Assembly (NCBI RefSeq): GCF_014395225.1
Contig: NZ_CP060723.1
Coordinates: forward strand, 1,550,001-1,614,000
DNA: 64,000 bases
Reading direction: 5' to 3'
Source: Pedobacter roseus
GTDB taxonomy: Bacteria; Bacteroidota; Bacteroidia; Sphingobacteriales; Sphingobacteriaceae
In this document: positions 63,369 through 64,000 of the stretch, piece after piece
Layout of the letters: every line of letters starts with the position of its first letter
Numbering within the stretch: the stretch's first letter is position 1
The notes under the pieces: model-generated
The model's input: the letters and a program-made list of their open reading frames with translations, nothing else
Told to the model about the DNA's origin: nothing
Databases searched by the model: none
Position numbers and translations under genes: made by a program

Positions 63369-64000
63369 TTAATTGGTTGTTAAAGTAATGGTTAGCGTTT
63401 TTCTGTATCTGTTTGTTGTTAAGGTATAAAAGCTTTCGATCGCATTACACCAACCCGTTATATGATCCAGCTGATAAAGTCCCTCAATGCGGATCTCGCT
63501 GAGATGATCATCCGTTTTGGTTTTAAGCCAATCGTCAAAGCCAGCTTGATCAGGGATTTTATCCCATTTGCCTGAAAATTTAATTGATTGTCCGGTTGCT
63601 GAATCCTGAAGTAACCATTTTTCGTTAAACTGGATAGGCGAGGGGCATAAGCCATATACAGTTCTTTTGCAATAGAAATTATTTCCGATAAAAGCAGCAT
63701 CGTAGATATTTCTAAAATATTCATTCAGAAATATGTCTTGCATGATGTATGGAGTGAGGGTCTCGCCAGGCAACATTTTTACATCCAATTTTGTTAGGGC
63801 CGGTTCAACCCAATCTCCTGTAAAAGTATCGGCTAAATTTTCTCTAATATTCAACCACTTTTGCCACAGTTCGTGTTGTTTCTCAACTGCGCTTGGTACC
63901 CCGTTTAATCCGAGCTTTATGGTTAACTGATACAGGACTGCCGAAATCTGTTGTGCAAATGCATCAGCATTATTATCTGGTAAATTGTTGGGTGAAATTG
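63369..64000 (-). CDS. Unrecognised protein, C-terminal part, truncated by the window edge
   Basis: The frame stays open from the stop at 63369 to the right edge of the window, so only the last 210 residues or so are visible. A TTG at 63852 could be read as a start, but the upstream sequence (QLTIKLGLNGVPSAVEKQHELW, continuing to the edge) has the same coding character, so the gene begins outside. Visible features are an amphipathic helical stretch, a cysteine- and aromatic-rich middle (NNFYCKRTVYGLCPSPIQFNEKW) and a final beta-rich part. It ends 11 bp before the effector gene on the same strand. By context it should be a type VI secretion component, adaptor or cargo; I do not recognise its family. 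Confidence 0.6.
   Translation of the reverse strand, partial: ISPNNLPDNNADAFAQQISAVLYQLTIKLGLNGVPSAVEKQHELWQKWLNIRENLADTFTGDWVEPALTKLDVKMLPGETLTPYIMQDIFLNEYFRNIYDAAFIGNNFYCKRTVYGLCPSPIQFNEKWLLQDSATGQSIKFSGKWDKIPDQAGFDDWLKTKTDDHLSEIRIEGLYQLDHITGWCNAIESFYTLTTNRYRKTLTITLTTN

Noticed and set aside
63369..63854. Complete 161-aa gene starting at TTG 63854
   Set aside because: The frame continues open and coding-like to the window edge, so this start is an artefact of truncation.

Overview
The window reads as chromosomal DNA from a soil- or water-type Bacteroidota, most likely Pedobacter or a close Sphingobacteriaceae relative. The evidence is a SusC/SusD pair next to a hybrid two-component sensor, many secreted glycoside hydrolases, Bacteroidota-type promoters (TTTG-N19-TAnnTTTG) with weak Shine-Dalgarno sequences, NIPSNAP, DUF885 and DUF5695 proteins, and a DUF4280 (PAAR-like) type VI secretion protein. 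No mobile element, CRISPR array or rRNA operon was seen.

Layout. 1-16.8 kb is a loose set of mostly single genes: patatin lipase, a 63-bp minisatellite, GH32 fructanase, TIM-barrel isomerase, RibD-C-type reductase, sulfatase, two M24B Xaa-Pro aminopeptidases, a DUF5695 protein and a GH127 beta-L-arabinofuranosidase. 17.3-28.9 kb is a catabolic island for hydroxyproline and proline-rich peptides. It carries the four enzymes of the 4-hydroxyproline to 2-oxoglutarate route (DapA-type deaminase, semialdehyde dehydrogenase, 4-hydroxyproline epimerase, D-hydroxyproline dehydrogenase), then an AraC regulator, a DUF885 peptidase, an APC amino acid permease and a DPP-IV-type S9 peptidase. The semialdehyde dehydrogenase is split by an apparent one-base deletion just before its catalytic cysteine codon. 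28.9-31.0 kb is degenerate, repeat-rich DNA holding a NIPSNAP gene and a damaged receiver-domain gene.

31.0-49.0 kb is a polysaccharide utilisation locus: a GH31 with dockerin-like and cohesin-like modules, the hybrid sensor/regulator, SusC, SusD, GH30, GH35 and GH5, closed by a clear terminator. The enzyme set suggests a galactose-rich glycan such as type II arabinogalactan (inference). 49.0-58 kb holds a Crp/Fnr regulator, tRNA-Lys(UUU) with its own promoter and terminator, an FtsX/MacB-type permease, a nitrilase-family amidase, an AraC regulator, a DUF416 protein, and an LTA-synthase-like membrane sulfatase followed closely by an HTH protein.

58.5-64 kb, all on the minus strand, is the end of a type VI secretion (subtype iii) effector module. 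A 1190-aa protein combines a PAAR-like DUF4280 tip, Ig-like spacers, a GH19 lysozyme/chitinase domain and a Cys/His TIGR02594/CHAP-like domain. It overlaps by ATGA an AT-rich 414-aa lipoprotein that is a good candidate for its immunity protein. Upstream of it is the C-terminal part of an unrecognised protein that runs off the right edge. This module is the strongest candidate here for an undescribed system.
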